Source: Cricetomys ansorgei
Lineage: Eukaryota > Chordata > Mammalia > Rodentia > Nesomyidae
Assembly: GCA_026225945.1 (NCBI GenBank)
Contig: JAMJFZ010001815.1
Coordinates: 2,791,501-2,855,500, forward strand
Reading direction: 5' to 3'
Length of the DNA stretch: 64,000 nucleotides
Positions 31,691 to 43,299 of the stretch are shown in pieces. The translations under genes and the position numbers were made by a program. Below the pieces are notes generated by a model. The model saw only the letters and a list, made by a program, of their open reading frames with translations, searched no databases and had not been told where the DNA came from. The first letter of the stretch is position 1, and the number at the start of each line of letters is the position of its first letter.

Positions 31691-34629
31691 ATAGCCCCAG
31701 AGATACCAACCCATTTGATACTATGATTCTGGGCTAGAAAAGCACTAGAACGGTGACAATATATTTCTGTTGTATAAAGCACCTAGTCTGGCTTTTAACA
31801 CTTGCAATATTCCTGAGACTTCTATTTGATTTGAAAAAATTTTTTAAAGTGCATTCCCCAGAGTCCAGGATAACACTAAGGATAACAAGCTTTGGCGTTT
31901 AATAACTCAGCAAGAGCCTTGGGCTTTAGCTGCATATTACTTAGCTTCTTCAATAATTGAAATAGGAGGCTACCACCAAGAGGAAATCACTGCCAGGATA
32001 TATTTCATTCATTAATGATACCTGTTATGGGCTTTCTTGGTGCCAAGAGCATCAAATCAAAGCCACAGGGAATCAGCTGACCCATTTGCAGAACGCAAGA
32101 CTGTTGCATCTGCTGACTGGCATCACACAGCAGAGGGGCAGGCAGGGTGGTTCAGACAGGCAGCCACTAGATACCTGGGTACTCAGATGCAGAGAACACT
32201 GGCTCTAGTGTAGAAGAGAAAATGGACTTTTCCTGCAACTTTATAACTAAAATTAATGAGCAGAAGTTTCTAAAGTTAATTTTATCTCAATGTCGGAGGA
32301 CTTGTCTAACTTTCAAGGACTACAGAACTAAAGTCTTCCATTAGGAGTGTGCATATTTGTAAACAATAGCGTACCGTCTCTGGTGGGGACGTTCTGCATG
32401 CTCAGGTGCCATGAGAAAACCCTGGCAAGAGCTTATCAACCTTGTCATTCTACAATACTGGAGGACAACTGATTTTGCAAGCGGGTGATAGAAAGATGGG
32501 TATAAGGAGGCCCATTAGGAAGCCATGGAAATACCTCACTATTATAAGTCTTGGCTTATATTATTAGAAGCCTATAGAAGCCTATATAACTATTACAAGT
32601 GTGGCTGTGTCAGGGAAGAGGGAAGGGAAAACTAGTCACAGGGGAGCCAGGGGCTATTCTGTCCTTTCTGTACAGCCATTCTGCTGACTTCCCTGCAAAA
32701 TATGACTACACAAACTCAGTGGCCTCTGTGCTCCCTGATATGGCCTTGCTTAGCCACTGGAATGCTCAGCAGGAGATGGGAAGGAGGGTGGGGAAGAGAG
32801 GAAAGAGCATTCACTCTGTTCTCTCTTGAATCTCAACAGTTCGCCTCGGTTCTCTCAAAGTGGTCTAGTCTGTCAGTTCTCCCCGTCCCATTCATACACA
32901 CCCCGGCTTAGGAATAGTCACTGCTGCACCCTGAATCCCTTGAACAACCGCAATGGCTCTTCTGCCCTGTACCTTATCATCAAAAGAATATTTGCAAATC
33001 ACCCTCCCCGAGAGGCCTAGGTTGATAGTGCCATCCGCTTTCTTCCTCGTTCTTCCCGAGTCACACAAACTGCGTGGCAGGTCAAAGACAACTAGCATCA
33101 AGGCGTGTGGTCACTGCCAAGTTTTCTAGAGGTTGTTGCATTTTGCAACCGCTTGTTACAGTGAGGTGGGGCGGTATTTTGCGTGTGGCTGAGAGAAGCC
33201 AAGATTCCCAAAACTCTTGGGCTTTTCCCTAAAATTCCATCAGCAGGAAGGATTTCCATGAGTGAGACTCAGTTTGGAAACCTCTGACACACACAAAGGG
33301 AAATTCTGGCAGAAAGGAAACTATGTCTTGTTCTTAATTGTGAGATTAAAAAAAAAATAAAACCTTCCACTCAGTCTTTCTTGCAATCCTCAAGTAACCT
33401 GGGCTTAGCCAGGGACGTGCACTGTGACATCACAGCATCACACAAATGGAGTATTGGCATCATTCCATCTAGCTTAATAAGTCTGCACTACTAACAAAGG
33501 TAGACTGGCTGAGTGTCTAAAAACATCTACTCTGCTGCCTAAATTATTCAGGTAATCTGTCTGTATTAATCACATCAACTGGATAGTGGCCAAATAGCCA
33601 CTTCTCTTTATATTACCACGGCTGAATGTCAAAGAGGGGTGGGGAGGGCTTCACCTTTTATCATCATAAAGGTGCTGTAAAACAGAGCCACACAAGGATG
33701 TCTCATAAGCCCACAGGAGTCTGCTGGGAAGTTCTTTTTTTCTGATGGCTCTAGGATCTTAGACCCAGACAACTTGTGCACCTCCAGGCATGGGTACTTT
33801 GATCAGAGTTAGCTCTAGAAACTGCAGAGGGAGTAAATGGCAAGAATCGAGAACTTTTTCCCCCCAAGTATTGGGTCATCTATTTTCTGCTACTCTTATT
33901 AAAATCAGATGCAAAGCCGAACTTGGAATCCACCAGCTAATATGAAGAAAAGATGATCTGCCAAGTGTAATGTTAGATCCTGGCTGACATGTTAGCACCT
34001 GCATTCAGTGGGGGCAGGGGTGGGGCAAGCAGAAGCGAAAACAGATAGAAACAGCAGGTGTCAAGGGAATGGGTAAAATGAAAGCACTCTGAGAATCTCT
34101 GGTGGCAGAGGCTAGAGTATCTGAGTCCTTGGGACTCTATTGTTTCTGATGTCTAGAGAAAGACTATAAGACGCTCTGCTTAACGACGCCCAACGCTGGT
34201 GCAGTGTGGAGTTCTGTGATAGCATGGGATCATGGATCCCCAGACCTGCTGGTGTCCTGAGTTCCACGTCAGCAGCAGGGATAGTGGGCTCCAAGCAACT
34301 CTAGAAAATGAGCTCTAGTTGTGAAATGGTGTCCACTCTGTGATTCCAGGTCTTCTCCTTTCTTACTTTTTTTTCTCATCAGAATAGTGATTTAGAGAAT
34401 GGATATGAACCTCAGACGAGCTGGCGACCATCCCACATAGGTAGCCACTAGTGAAGGGTAAAGATTAATGGTGCAATCTTTCTGGAAGAACCTTCTAGAA
34501 GGACGAGCAGTGAGCCTTGGCAAGAAGCTTTGGTCTGGAAAGAGCTTAGTTTTCAGAAAATTTGAGTGTGGAAGCAGGGGAGTGGCCTCTTTATGAGTAC
34601 TGGTCCCTTCTCTGAGGGGGTGGAAGGAG
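31691..34629. other. Unique sequence, no gene seen
   Basis: Nearly 3 kb with no recognised transposon. A CRE-like GTGACATCACAGCATCAC lies at 33424-33441 and an A-run at 33349-33358. Frames at 32599-33101 are short and opposed. Confidence 0.45.
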
Positions 34630-34810
34630 AAAGGGTCGCACAGAGGCGCAATAAGAACAAGGTGCACTCCACGGAAGAGGTGCGTGGGGCGGGGGGTCGG
34701 CTGTGGAAGCCTACCATCCCCCGCGAAGGGACAGCGTCGCAGTCTTATGCTTCACTCACCAATGAAACACCAGCTTTTCTCGCTGAATAAATCACTCAGG
34801 AAAAACGAAA
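34630..34810. promoter_or_regulatory. Small CpG/GC-box patch
   Basis: About a dozen CpG in 180 bp, with an Sp1-type GGGGCGGGG at 34686-34694, CCCCCGCGAAGG and AGCGTCGCAG. No repeat is recognised. It could be an Sp1-type element or an eroded CpG island; there is no supporting exon. Confidence 0.35.
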
Positions 34811-34860
34811 GAGATCTCCTCCTTTTTTTTTTTTTCCCCATTTAAAAAAAAAAAAAAAGA
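34811..34860. repeat. T-run followed by A-run
   Basis: A T-run, a short CCCC/ATTT joint and a 15-bp A-run form a low-complexity inverted arrangement. Confidence 0.85.
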
Positions 34861-36304
34861 ACAGGAAATCGACACAAATGAGTGATTTTCATGTACAACT
34901 GCTCTCAACGTGAAAACGTTTTTCTAACTGCAGTTAAAATGTGACTTTGAGTTCCCTTTTATACAGAAAGCAATTTTTTAATGGATGGCGTTTTAGACCA
35001 GATAAGCTAACAGGATTACCTTCTACACCTTAACAATCCCATGAACGATGGGAAAGCTCCAGCTCTGTGCTTCCGAGGTTTGCTCTGAAAATTTGAAGGT
35101 CAAAATTCACTTACAATCCTCAAGTCTGGACATCATCTTTGAATGTTAAAAAAGAAAGAAAAAAGTGAGCTGGGCCTGTTCTGGATGTGAGGACTGAGCT
35201 GCTTCCATCCTCTCAGGAATATTTTCAAGGTTAGTTTGAGCAGGTACCAACCCAGGGACTGATGTGTACTGGCTCACCAAGTCACCACCTTTGATTTTCA
35301 GGCTTAAATCATGGCTGAGTAAGATAATTTAACCTGGCAAATGAAGATATTGAAACGCCACTGTCTTACCAAACTAAGAAAACTGGAGATTTCTTCCTAT
35401 AATACTATTAAAACACCGGCAGATTCTCAGTGGGTGCAAGATCCGCAGCTTGGAGAGCTGAAAATCAGAATAAAATTGCCTGTGAAATCTGTGGCCTCTA
35501 GTAAGACAAGACAAACAAAGCCCCACCAACCTTGAAGTATAGAAATTTTGATTGTGCCTCGATTTGTCATTCCAGATTCTGTGAGAGCAAGTGACCGTCA
35601 GTTCTGTTTGGTAGAGTGATACAAGGGACAGCGGAAACCTGCAAACTGACAGCTCAGAGCATGCTGGGAGGCCCTGACACTAATGATGGAGACTGCATTA
35701 GAGGGCTTCTCAAGCTGAACAGAGATACCTCGTGTCATGATTTTAAATGAAGGGTTCAGACCAAGTCTCTGTCACAGCTTTGAGCCTGATCTGGATGAAA
35801 TCGTTTTCGGATTTACAGCTTGGTGTAAGAGCTGTAATAACCGCAAAGCATTCCTTTTTTTATACAGAGCAGGAACAATAGCATTTTAGCAAGATCAAGT
35901 GAATCAACAATGTGTGTTTGGTATCGTTGTGATACCCTGGGTTCAGTCCATGATGGTCGGGAAGGCATTGTGGATTTAATGGTGGGAACGTGTGGTAGAG
36001 GCATGGTAGTATACGGGGAAGTAGACACAGCCGGAACTAGGTGAAAGGCTATGTCCTTCAAAGATCTACCCTCAGTGATCTACTTCTTCTAAGGGGTCCT
36101 CAAATCCTGTCATCAGCTGGGAACAAATATCAAAAACACAAGCCTACAGGGTCATATCAGATTCAAACTGCAGCACGACGAGTGACTGAGATATCAGCAG
36201 TAAATAAGTCATGCTCCAGAGACTCACACAGCACACTGAAGTTTCCTGGTGAACAACATGGAGAGATAGTCTCTCCCCAACCCCCTTATTTGAGAGAGTA
36301 GTAG
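34861..36304. other. Unique sequence, no gene seen
   Basis: No recognised repeat. Scattered frames of 60-86 codons, none with a domain. Confidence 0.45.
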
Positions 36305-36495
36305 TCCAAGACTCCTAGACACCTGAACTTGGTACCAAACTGTGTATACATACATGAAAATATATGCTTTGGTTTTTCCTACCTGTACAGACCTGTGAGA
36401 AAATTTAGTTAACAATCTATCAAAGTTTAACAGTAATAACTGATAACAAAGTAGAACAATTTTGGAAATATACTGGGACAAGAATCAATTAAATA
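36305..36495 (+). mobile_element. MER2-like Tigger DNA transposon fragment
   Basis: The run GACTCCTAGACACCTGAAC, TGGTACCAAACTGTGTATAC, AAGTTTAACAGTAATAACTG, AAAGTAGAACAATTTTGG and AATATACTGGGACAAGAA follows the 5' half of MER2, an ancient non-autonomous Tigger element. The 3' half is missing. Confidence 0.6.
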
Positions 36496-37228
36496 TGTAA
36501 TAATGATTTGTATCTATCTAGTTCCCCTGCAAAGGCCAACTCATCCTGTTGTGGGACTTTTCCCGTTATTTTCCAGAGGAAGGGAAAGTATCTCTGAGGA
36601 CATCGCTCTCTGCAGGGCTGGGGACCACTCACAACAAACAATCTGTGTGGTGTTAGAAGAACAGATCTAAATTTGTTTTGAAAATACACGGTAAAAAACA
36701 AACACAGACCACAAGGCCTGATAGTAAACAGCACATGGTTCTAGTGTAGAAGCATGTTGATCTGGGTATATTGTGTAAAAATTCTCAAGGGAAATGCAAA
36801 TAACTAGGCCTCAGCCCTGTCCCCAGCTCTGGGGATAATGCAACCAAGACACCACTTTCAATGTCACGGAAGTGTCTTGTTAGTGAGAATGATACTAAAA
36901 CCTATTTTCTCAAAAATAACTGATTAAAAAAAATTAGCCAAGGTAACTGTATCTGTGTACAGCAGCCCCCTTAGAGCACATTTCACCTTCGTCCGGCCAT
37001 TCTGTGTTGGAAGTGCAGATGAGGGTGGTACATGAGGTGGTGTACAAAATGGGTATATTGTTCTCATCCTCTTCAAGCAACTGGAGGACACACCCTAGAC
37101 AAGCTGACAATAGGAAATTTTCTACTATCACAAAGAGAATGGCGCCATTCTGTAGGATGCAAGCTGCCTTGAGTCAAAGTTAGAAGCCAAAGTTGAGGAC
37201 AGAAAGCATGATGGGAAGTAAGATCCTC
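36496..37228. other. Unique sequence, no gene seen
   Basis: No recognised repeat or coding signal. Confidence 0.4.
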
Positions 37229-37480
37229 CAGTTCCTCTTAACATACACAGCACACATACACACACACACACACACACCACACACTCACACACATTTACAC
37301 ACACACACACACTCACACACATTCACACACACAATATATAAACACGGCACTCACACACAAGCAGACATGCATACACAAAATATACAGGACATACACAAAA
37401 CAGTCCCATTCATAAATATTTGGATACACATTTTACAGACAGCTTTCATTCAAATCACACAAATACACACATGACACCTA
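37229..37480. repeat. CA-rich compound microsatellite
   Basis: (CA)n blocks separated by CATT, CACT and ATAC variants, densest at 37240-37345 and fading to 37480. The 93-codon plus frame and the 64-codon minus frame are Thr-His and Cys-Val runs. Confidence 0.92.
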
Positions 37481-37508
37481 CAGATAAATAACGAGCACAT
37501 TTAGGCCT

Positions 37509-37749
37509 TGTGATGATTTGAATAGAATGGTCCCCATAGGCTTAGATATTTGATTGTTTGGTCCCCAGTTGGTGGAGCTGTTTGGGAAGGATTGGGGGTG
37601 TGGCCTTGTTGGAGGTCTGTCACTGGGGGTGGGCTTTGAGGTTTCAAGAGCCAGTGCCATTCCCAGTTAAATTTCTCTAATTATTGCTTGTGACTCAGAT
37701 GTAAGTTCTCAGCTTCTGCTCCAGCACCATGCCTGCATGCCTGCTAACA
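37509..37749 (+). mobile_element. ERVL-MaLR ORR1-like LTR, 3' truncated
   Basis: TGTGATGATTTGAATAGAAT start, CCCAGTTGGTGGAGCTGTTT, GGGGGTGTGGCCTTGTTGGA, GGGGGTGGGCTTTGAGGTTT and CCAGCACCATGCCTGCATGC. The 3' end with the polyadenylation signal is gone, interrupted by the TC array and a B1. Confidence 0.85.
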
Positions 37750-37774
37750 TTCTTTCTTTCTCTCTCTCTCTCCT

Positions 37775-37808
<34 letters not shown>

Positions 37809-37817
37809 CCTCTCTCT
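37750..37817. repeat. (TC)n polypyrimidine array
   Basis: About 68 bp of CT repeats with CCTT and TTTC interruptions, lying at the T-rich tail of the adjoining antisense B1. Possibly an expansion of that tail; triplex-prone. Confidence 0.94.
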
Positions 37818-37959
37818 TTTTGAGATAGGTTTCTCTGTTGTAACCCTGGTTGTCTTGGAACTCACTCTGTAGACCAGGCTGGCCTTGGACTCACAGAGAT
37901 CCTCCTTCCTCTGCCTCCCAAGTGCTGGGATTAAAGCCATGCACCACCACCACCTGGCC
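37818..37959 (-). mobile_element. B1 SINE, antisense, well preserved
   Basis: GAGATAGGTTTCTCTGTTGT, AACCCTGGTTGTCTTGGAAC, TAGACCAGGCTGGCCTTGGA, CTCCCAAGTGCTGGGATTAA and CACCACCACCACCTGGCC. Shares its diagnostic TTGTAACCCTGGTTGTC with the copy at 18614. Confidence 0.93.
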
Positions 37960-38594
37960 ATACCCTATATTTTATTCCTTGCCAAAAAATTAAGTGGAAA
38001 TTGAACTTGTTTGATTGCTTCTAAGTGCTAAAAAGTTATGACACCACAATTACTGCTTGCGCAGCCACAGTCCTATAACAATGGGACAAATTTTGGGAAG
38101 CTCAATGCTCAGCTATTTCTTTGTACTTTGGACACCATACCTAGATGATGTAAATACATACTTCAGGTTGCCGGATGCAATCAAGATAAAAAGTAAACGC
38201 AACATGTGTGAGGCAGCTGCTAGCACACCACGGCATCTGGCTTTCTTTGTTTTGTAGTTAGAAAGAGCACAGTGAGCTCAGATGAAGGTCAGTAGAGGAA
38301 GCACAAAGCTGATGGCAGTCATTCACTTCCATCCTCAGGGAGGGTGCTTCGCACAGAATTGCAGGTGCTCTATTTTGACAGCCGGCACAGCCGGTTTGCT
38401 TCCCTCAGCATCAGCACTGATGTGGAGGAATGCCTTGTGCTAAGATGCCACCGGACTATAGCTACTTTGCAGATCCATTATGATCTCATGAGGCTACTGT
38501 AGTACATGCTGTTCATCATCAACCACTATATTCTATAGCATGAGCTTGGATGTAATTGTTTGAGGCATTATACACACACTATTATAGATTTGGA
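37960..38594. other. Unique sequence, no gene seen
   Basis: No recognised repeat. Contains a 66-codon frame (38057-38257) without domain. Confidence 0.45.
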
Positions 38595-38789
38595 GACACA
38601 CAGACATAGACAGGCAGACACACAAACACAGACACAGACACACACACGCACACACACACACACACACACGGACAGACAGGCACACAGACACAGATATACA
38701 CAAACACATAATGACAGACAGACACATGTACACAGACAGACAAAGACAGAAACATACACAGACACACACACACAGACACACACACACAG

Positions 38790-38820
<31 letters not shown>

Positions 38821-38829
38821 GACAGACAG
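38595..38829. repeat. Compound (CA)n / (GACA)n array, about 235 bp
   Basis: CA dinucleotides mixed with GACA, CAGA and GGCA units over 235 bp, the longest tandem-type array in the window. Long overlapping frames on both strands (up to 126 codons) are Thr-His-Gln or Cys-Val low-complexity reads and should not be called genes. Confidence 0.95.
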
Positions 38830-39529
38830 TGTAATGTGTTGAGGGACACCAGGCTGGGACCTGACTCAGATGGAGATGAGGTCTGGACAGCCTCCAGAAG
38901 ACAGTGATGGTAAACTGAGGTCTGTAGAGAGTGTAGTTTGGGGAAGGCATGACACTGCCCATCCTGGCACAGAGACGAAGCTGAGGTCAGGACTGAGGTC
39001 TGTAGAGCAATTGCAGACCTAATGAGAGGGTTTGGTTTCCTGAAGGCACAGCAGAAGCCGAGAGAAGCTAGGCAATGGCATAACTCAGAGCTGGGGGAAC
39101 ATCTGGGTCATTGGTTGCCTGATGTGGAAGGATGCTCAGGAAAGCCCCCCATTTCTGTCTTGAGTGAACATTTGAGTGACTTCTGTGTCGTCGCTCCAGA
39201 TCCCTTCTGCATGTACCCTAGATTATTGAAGACACTTTACTATTGCATTTGCTTCTAATGAGGTATGGAGAGTGAGCTCCACTTCCATGGAAGCAGTTCC
39301 TATGTCCTAGGAAACACGAGTTTAATTTAATCTTTCCAGCATTTGTAGAATTATTTTAATAGCAACATACTAGTTTATCTTCCATTACTGGGAGACTCTC
39401 CATCCAGTACGAAGACTGATCAGAAAGCAGTGCAAGTAAGCACACACGCGCAGCCCCTGCTGCTGCTGCTGCTAGGGTGTTACTGTGGGGAAAATAAAGC
39501 AAAATAAAACAAAAACATCCAACTAAACA
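38830..39529. other. Unique sequence with a short CTG repeat
   Basis: Contains CTGCTGCTGCTGCTG at about 39458-39473. Otherwise no recognised element; the 78-codon frame at 39022-39258 has no domain. Confidence 0.45.
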
Positions 39530-40490
39530 AACTAATTTTTTTTCCCACAGACCAAAGAGATCAAGTGTTAGGTAATTTTATTAATACTTAATATGAATAA
39601 TTCAATGAAACAGTTACAATGTGCTTGTAAAAATGTAACACACGGTCATCAGGTTGCAGTTATAATGACATCATCATTCCTCTCCCTTCCTTGAGTGACA
39701 AAATTGCAAGAATCCGGGGGCACAGGAGTTCATGCAGCTGTGCACAGCGCTCGAGCTCGCTGGAACATCTATCACCTCACTTTTCAGTAACCGTTCTTGG
39801 TAGGTGGTTTCATGAACATTTAAGATCCGCCCACCCCAGTTTCATGTATACAGAAGAGCTGTGGTGAAGACGGTTACCTACGGCACTGCCAGATCACTGG
39901 AGTTTAGGGATCCCACTTGCTAAGAATTTATTCTCCTCGATCGGCGCTTCTCACTTCCCACCCACGGGCACCCACTGTTCTGTTCTCTGCTTCAGCGTTT
40001 ATCGTGTTAAAGAAATGTCAATATCACATGTAGTCTCGGGTTCAAAGAGAATAGAGGCTTTTAATGAACAGTCATTGCTGCCACAACAGAAGTTTTAAAG
40101 ATATTTAAGATCTTAGGTACAGTTAATTAGTTTTGCAATTGCTAATAACACATCTTCTCAGGACTCCTGAAACGTAACTGTGGCTCTATTAAATGAACAT
40201 ATTGGGCTCTAAAAATTAAAAATTAATTTTTATAATCCTGCTTAGGAAATTGCATATCTTGAAGTGACTCAGATAGCATGGTGCCTGGGAGGAGATTTGC
40301 CGAGTGTATTAAAAAGTGTTTTCTATAAATAATTTTCAAAGTGTGTTGAAATTTTTTCCACGTATTGAATTGAGCAGCTGACAAGTTGACATAATAAGAT
40401 GTTTTGTAGACATTTAATGAAATGTTTGTGACTGTTATTTTGGCTGCTTTTCTTTTGCTTTTGTTTTGGTTTGCTTGAAATTACAGCTTT
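39530..40490. other. Repeat-free AT-rich segment, possible conserved noncoding element
   Basis: About 1 kb without a recognised transposon, flanked by an ancient MIR on the right. It contains homeobox-type ATTA/TAAT words (TTTATTAATACTTAATATG at about 39578), a 16-bp palindrome TAAAAATTAATTTTTA (40217-40232), a CRE-like TGACATCA near 39667 and several CpG words. This composition is typical of developmental enhancers, but conservation cannot be tested here. Confidence 0.3.
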
Positions 40491-40494
40491 GCGA

Positions 40495-40640
40495 CTAAGA
40501 GTTATGGGTTTAATGGACTCACATTCCCTTTACTGCTTCCTCTGCTGTCATGACCTTGGGTAACTGATAGAAACTCTCTGTACCTCCATTTCACTATCTG
40601 TAAAATGGGGCCACAACCACTGTTAACCTTTCATCTGCAT
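40495..40640 (+). mobile_element. MIR SINE, sense
   Basis: CATGACCTTGGGTAACTGAT and the hallmark TTTCACTATCTGTAAAATGG followed by GGCCACAACCACTG. The order matches the MIR core and 3' part. Ancient mammalian tRNA-derived SINE. Confidence 0.85.
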
Positions 40641-41368
40641 TTCTGAAATCCATAGTGCTGGAAAGCAGACTTTTCAGGTAGAAGTTGGCCAAATCTGTCA
40701 AATAGCTGTGCATTGTCTTTGTTTATCTCAGTGAGCCTATACCAGCTTTGGAAACAGGAAGTATGTTCGAGCTATGCTGCCCATGGTCTCCACCACATGC
40801 AGGCAGAGCCTAGGTTCTCACTGGGCTCCCCCTCCCAGTTTTCCTCCTTCTCCCAGCCATGGTCCAGGTGGCTATCCCCCTGGTTTGGAAGGAGAGAGCT
40901 GGGGATGGAGGGAAGGGCCACCTGCTCTCTTGAAATCATTTCCAGTCACATTTCCACGTTTACTTCTTGGACTATTTACACTGAACTATTTTCCCTGCAG
41001 GATAAAAGATGTTTCTTCTTAGAGTCTGGAGACACTGTGTAGCATGAGGACTGAGGTCAGTAAAATCATATCTATCAAGGACTTCCTCTAAGTAGAGTCT
41101 AGCCGTTCTTGTTACACGTGTAGCGAGGCTATGTGAGTTGGTATGTTAATCGGCTTCATTATCATGAAGATAGTAACTATCTTCATGAATCCTGTAGGGC
41201 TACATGGTAAACCCAAAGTATACACAAAATGCATTTTTAAAAACAAAAGAAAGAGCACTATTTCTTATGTCTTAATGTGGCGTACTCACCACTGTCCGTA
41301 AGATGTCTTCCCCTGCCGATACTGTAGTTGAGATGTAGGTCCTTGAGTATAACCTCCCAAAGACCAAC
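40641..41368. other. Unique sequence, no gene seen
   Basis: Contains frames 40713-41042 (109 codons) and 40774-41022 (82 codons) without recognised domain, and a short near-perfect palindrome at 41162-41188. Confidence 0.45.
41162..41188. repeat. 27-bp palindrome
   Basis: Arms TCATGAAGATAGT and ACTATCTTCATGA are perfect complements separated by one A. It lies in unique sequence; no flanking transposon accounts for it. Confidence 0.9.
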
Positions 41369-41700
41369 TGTTATAGAAGTTTATCTTTAGTTGTGTCCAA
41401 AATATTGTTCTGTACACTGTTGGGGGAACAGCTGCCTAGGTCTTGGCGTGTTGTATTGTCTGCAGGTGTTGGATCTATATGGGGGAGGTTTGATTGCTCA
41501 TGATCTGCAGGTGCTGTCAGTAGAACCCCGGAGGAGTTCTGTATCAATACAAACACCTGAGCTCAGATTCTCAGGCTTCTACTGTTGAATATGGCACCTG
41601 CCAAGACGGTGGCTTCCTCTGCTGAGGTCTGGCAGGGTCTGCACCAATGAATATGTCTCCATGTCTTTTTGGCTGAGCCACCCAGCTGCGTACTACTACA
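41369..41700 (-). mobile_element. Interspersed family X, copy 4, antisense
   Basis: TGTTATAGAAGTTTATCTTT, AGCTGCCTAGGTCTTGGCG, GTATTGTCTGCAGGTGTTGG, GAGGAGTTCTGTATCAATAC, CCTGAGCTCAGATTCTCAGG, CTGAGGTCTGGCAGGGTCTG and GGCTGAGCCACC, in the same order as copy 2. About 330 bp. Confidence 0.8.
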
Positions 41701-41729
41701 CCCATGTGTGGAAATTTAATTGCTACTGC

Positions 41730-42002
41730 AAGGTACTGAGTAGGTTGAAACTTAATATGATCATGGGGGTCAATGAGGGGTGATTAGAGTTAGAAGAGGT
41801 GGTTAAGGTGCAGTCTCCATGATTAAATCCTAGTGACTTGCTAAGAAGACACATAGGCATTTCTTGTCTCTTCGACAGTTGTGCCTCTGCCAGTAAGATG
41901 CCCATCTGGAACCTTCAGAACTGTATGGCAAACAAATCCTTCTCTTCATAAAGTTACTCAGCCTCAGGCATTTCATTATAGTAGTACAAAATGGATGAAC
42001 GA
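41730..42002 (+). mobile_element. MaLR (MST/MLT1 type) LTR, sense
   Basis: TGATCATGGGGGTCAATGAG, CTCCATGATTAAATCCTAGT, CCTTCAGAACTGTATGGCAA, then TTCATAAAGTTACTCAGCCT and CAGGCATTTCATTATAGTAG. The 3' end is the clearest part. Confidence 0.65.
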
Positions 42003-42190
42003 ACCGGGGTGCCATTGTTCATCTTTTAAGACTTAATGTCCTCTGAAGTTTTCTACATGTCTCACTTAAAGGAGGAGCTGCCCTCTCCCTGTTCTTGCTG
42101 CTTTGTGAACACAATAAGATTATCACAAATTACAATAACTGCTCCCACATGTATAGCATCTACAAATCAAGAAATTTGTTTTAGAGACTG

Positions 42191-42216
42191 TTTTTTTTTT
42201 TTTTTTTTTTTTTTTT
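42191..42216. repeat. Poly-T run, 26 bp
   Basis: Uninterrupted T homopolymer with no clear retroposon body beside it. Confidence 0.95.
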
Positions 42217-42445
42217 GTTAACAATAGAGTCTAGGAAACAGATTGGGCTGAATGTAATTTTTTTTTATCATAAGGATAAAGTAGAATTGTGTAAATGAAG
42301 GTCAATAAAGCATATTTTCAGGTTAATTGTTTACATTGAGCAATCAGATCATGAAAGATGCTCCATGGAGAACAGCTTGTGTGTTTTTTCTTTTTAATAA
42401 GAATTTTATCCTGCTCAGTTCCCAGACCAGGGAAAGAAACAATAC
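42217..42445. other. AT-rich unique sequence
   Basis: No recognised repeat. Confidence 0.4.
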
Positions 42446-42800
42446 AGGCATCCTCCGGTGTCTATGGGGTATTGGTTCTATCTAGGATTGCTGTAGACAC
42501 CCAAATTCCAAGATGCTCACATCTCTCACAAATGGCATAGTATTTGCAGGTAACCTATACACATCCTCTTACACACTTTAAGTCATCTCCTATGTTACAG
42601 TACCTCTCTAAATTACAGGATGAGGACAGTGTAAGTAGTTTTTCTATTGTCTTACATAGGGAATAATGAAAATAATAAAATGATAGAAAAATAAATCTGT
42701 GTATGTTCATCAGGGACACAATAAACCTCTTTGGATGGGTTGTTGGTCAACACATTTAGAACCTATAGACATATAGAAGGCCAACTGCATGTACTTGGTG
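42446..42800 (+). mobile_element. Tigger-class non-autonomous DNA transposon
   Basis: Starts ACAGGCATCCTCCGGTGTCT, continues GGGGTATTGGTTCTATCTAG, AATGGCATAGTATTTGCAGG, CACATCCTCTTACACACTTT, AAGTCATCTCC, ATAGGGAATAATGAAAATAA and closes with AAGGCCAACTGCATGTA. Both terminal regions are recognisable, so this is a nearly full-length ancient copy. Confidence 0.75.
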
Positions 42801-43197
42801 TCTGTGGTCCTGAGTCTGCCAGCTCTTCTTCTAACCTTGATCCTCTTCTTCCCCAGTAGAGCTGTCAACGCTCAGAGCAACCTAGCAATGACCCTCCTTT
42901 CCCCAGTCGTGGTGTACACACGGGTCTGATGGTGAGGGCCACAAGTGAGGCTGCAGAGGAAGCCATGTTCCTCAAAATAAAAATAAATCCGCTCCATTGC
43001 CATGGACTTTTGCCTTACCTTCCTTCCTTTTCTTCTCTTCCTGCTCTTTGGGTGTGATGCAGGTGCCTGAGCAGCCATTGGTGACGATGAGGACAGGCCA
43101 TCATCCTGGGGTCAGAGGCCAACAGGAAAGGAGGCTGTCCTGAGGTACAGTTCTGGACCTGTGTGACCTGTCACATGTAAGTCTCTTTTATGCTAAC
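42801..43197. other. Unique sequence, no gene seen
   Basis: No recognised repeat or coding signal. Confidence 0.4.
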
Positions 43198-43265
43198 TCA
43201 GTGGTTGTCAATTGGATAGAGGCAATTTTGCCTGACAAAGGGTGTTTCCCAACATTTTAATTCAC
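43198..43265 (+). mobile_element. MER20-like hAT fragment
   Basis: CTCAGTGGTTGTCAATTGG and GGCAATTTTGCCTGACAAAG follow the 5' end of MER20, an ancient hAT-Charlie element. Only about 68 bp remain; the 3' part was probably lost before or by the B1 insertion nearby. Confidence 0.5.
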
Positions 43266-43299
43266 TGTAGTCTGAATTTGCCTTTATCATCAAAGCCCT

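Noticed and set aside
38560..38962. Overlapping frames of 78-126 codons on both strands
   Set aside because: They are translations of a CA/GACA microsatellite (Thr-His-Gln and Cys-Val-Ser runs), not coding sequence.
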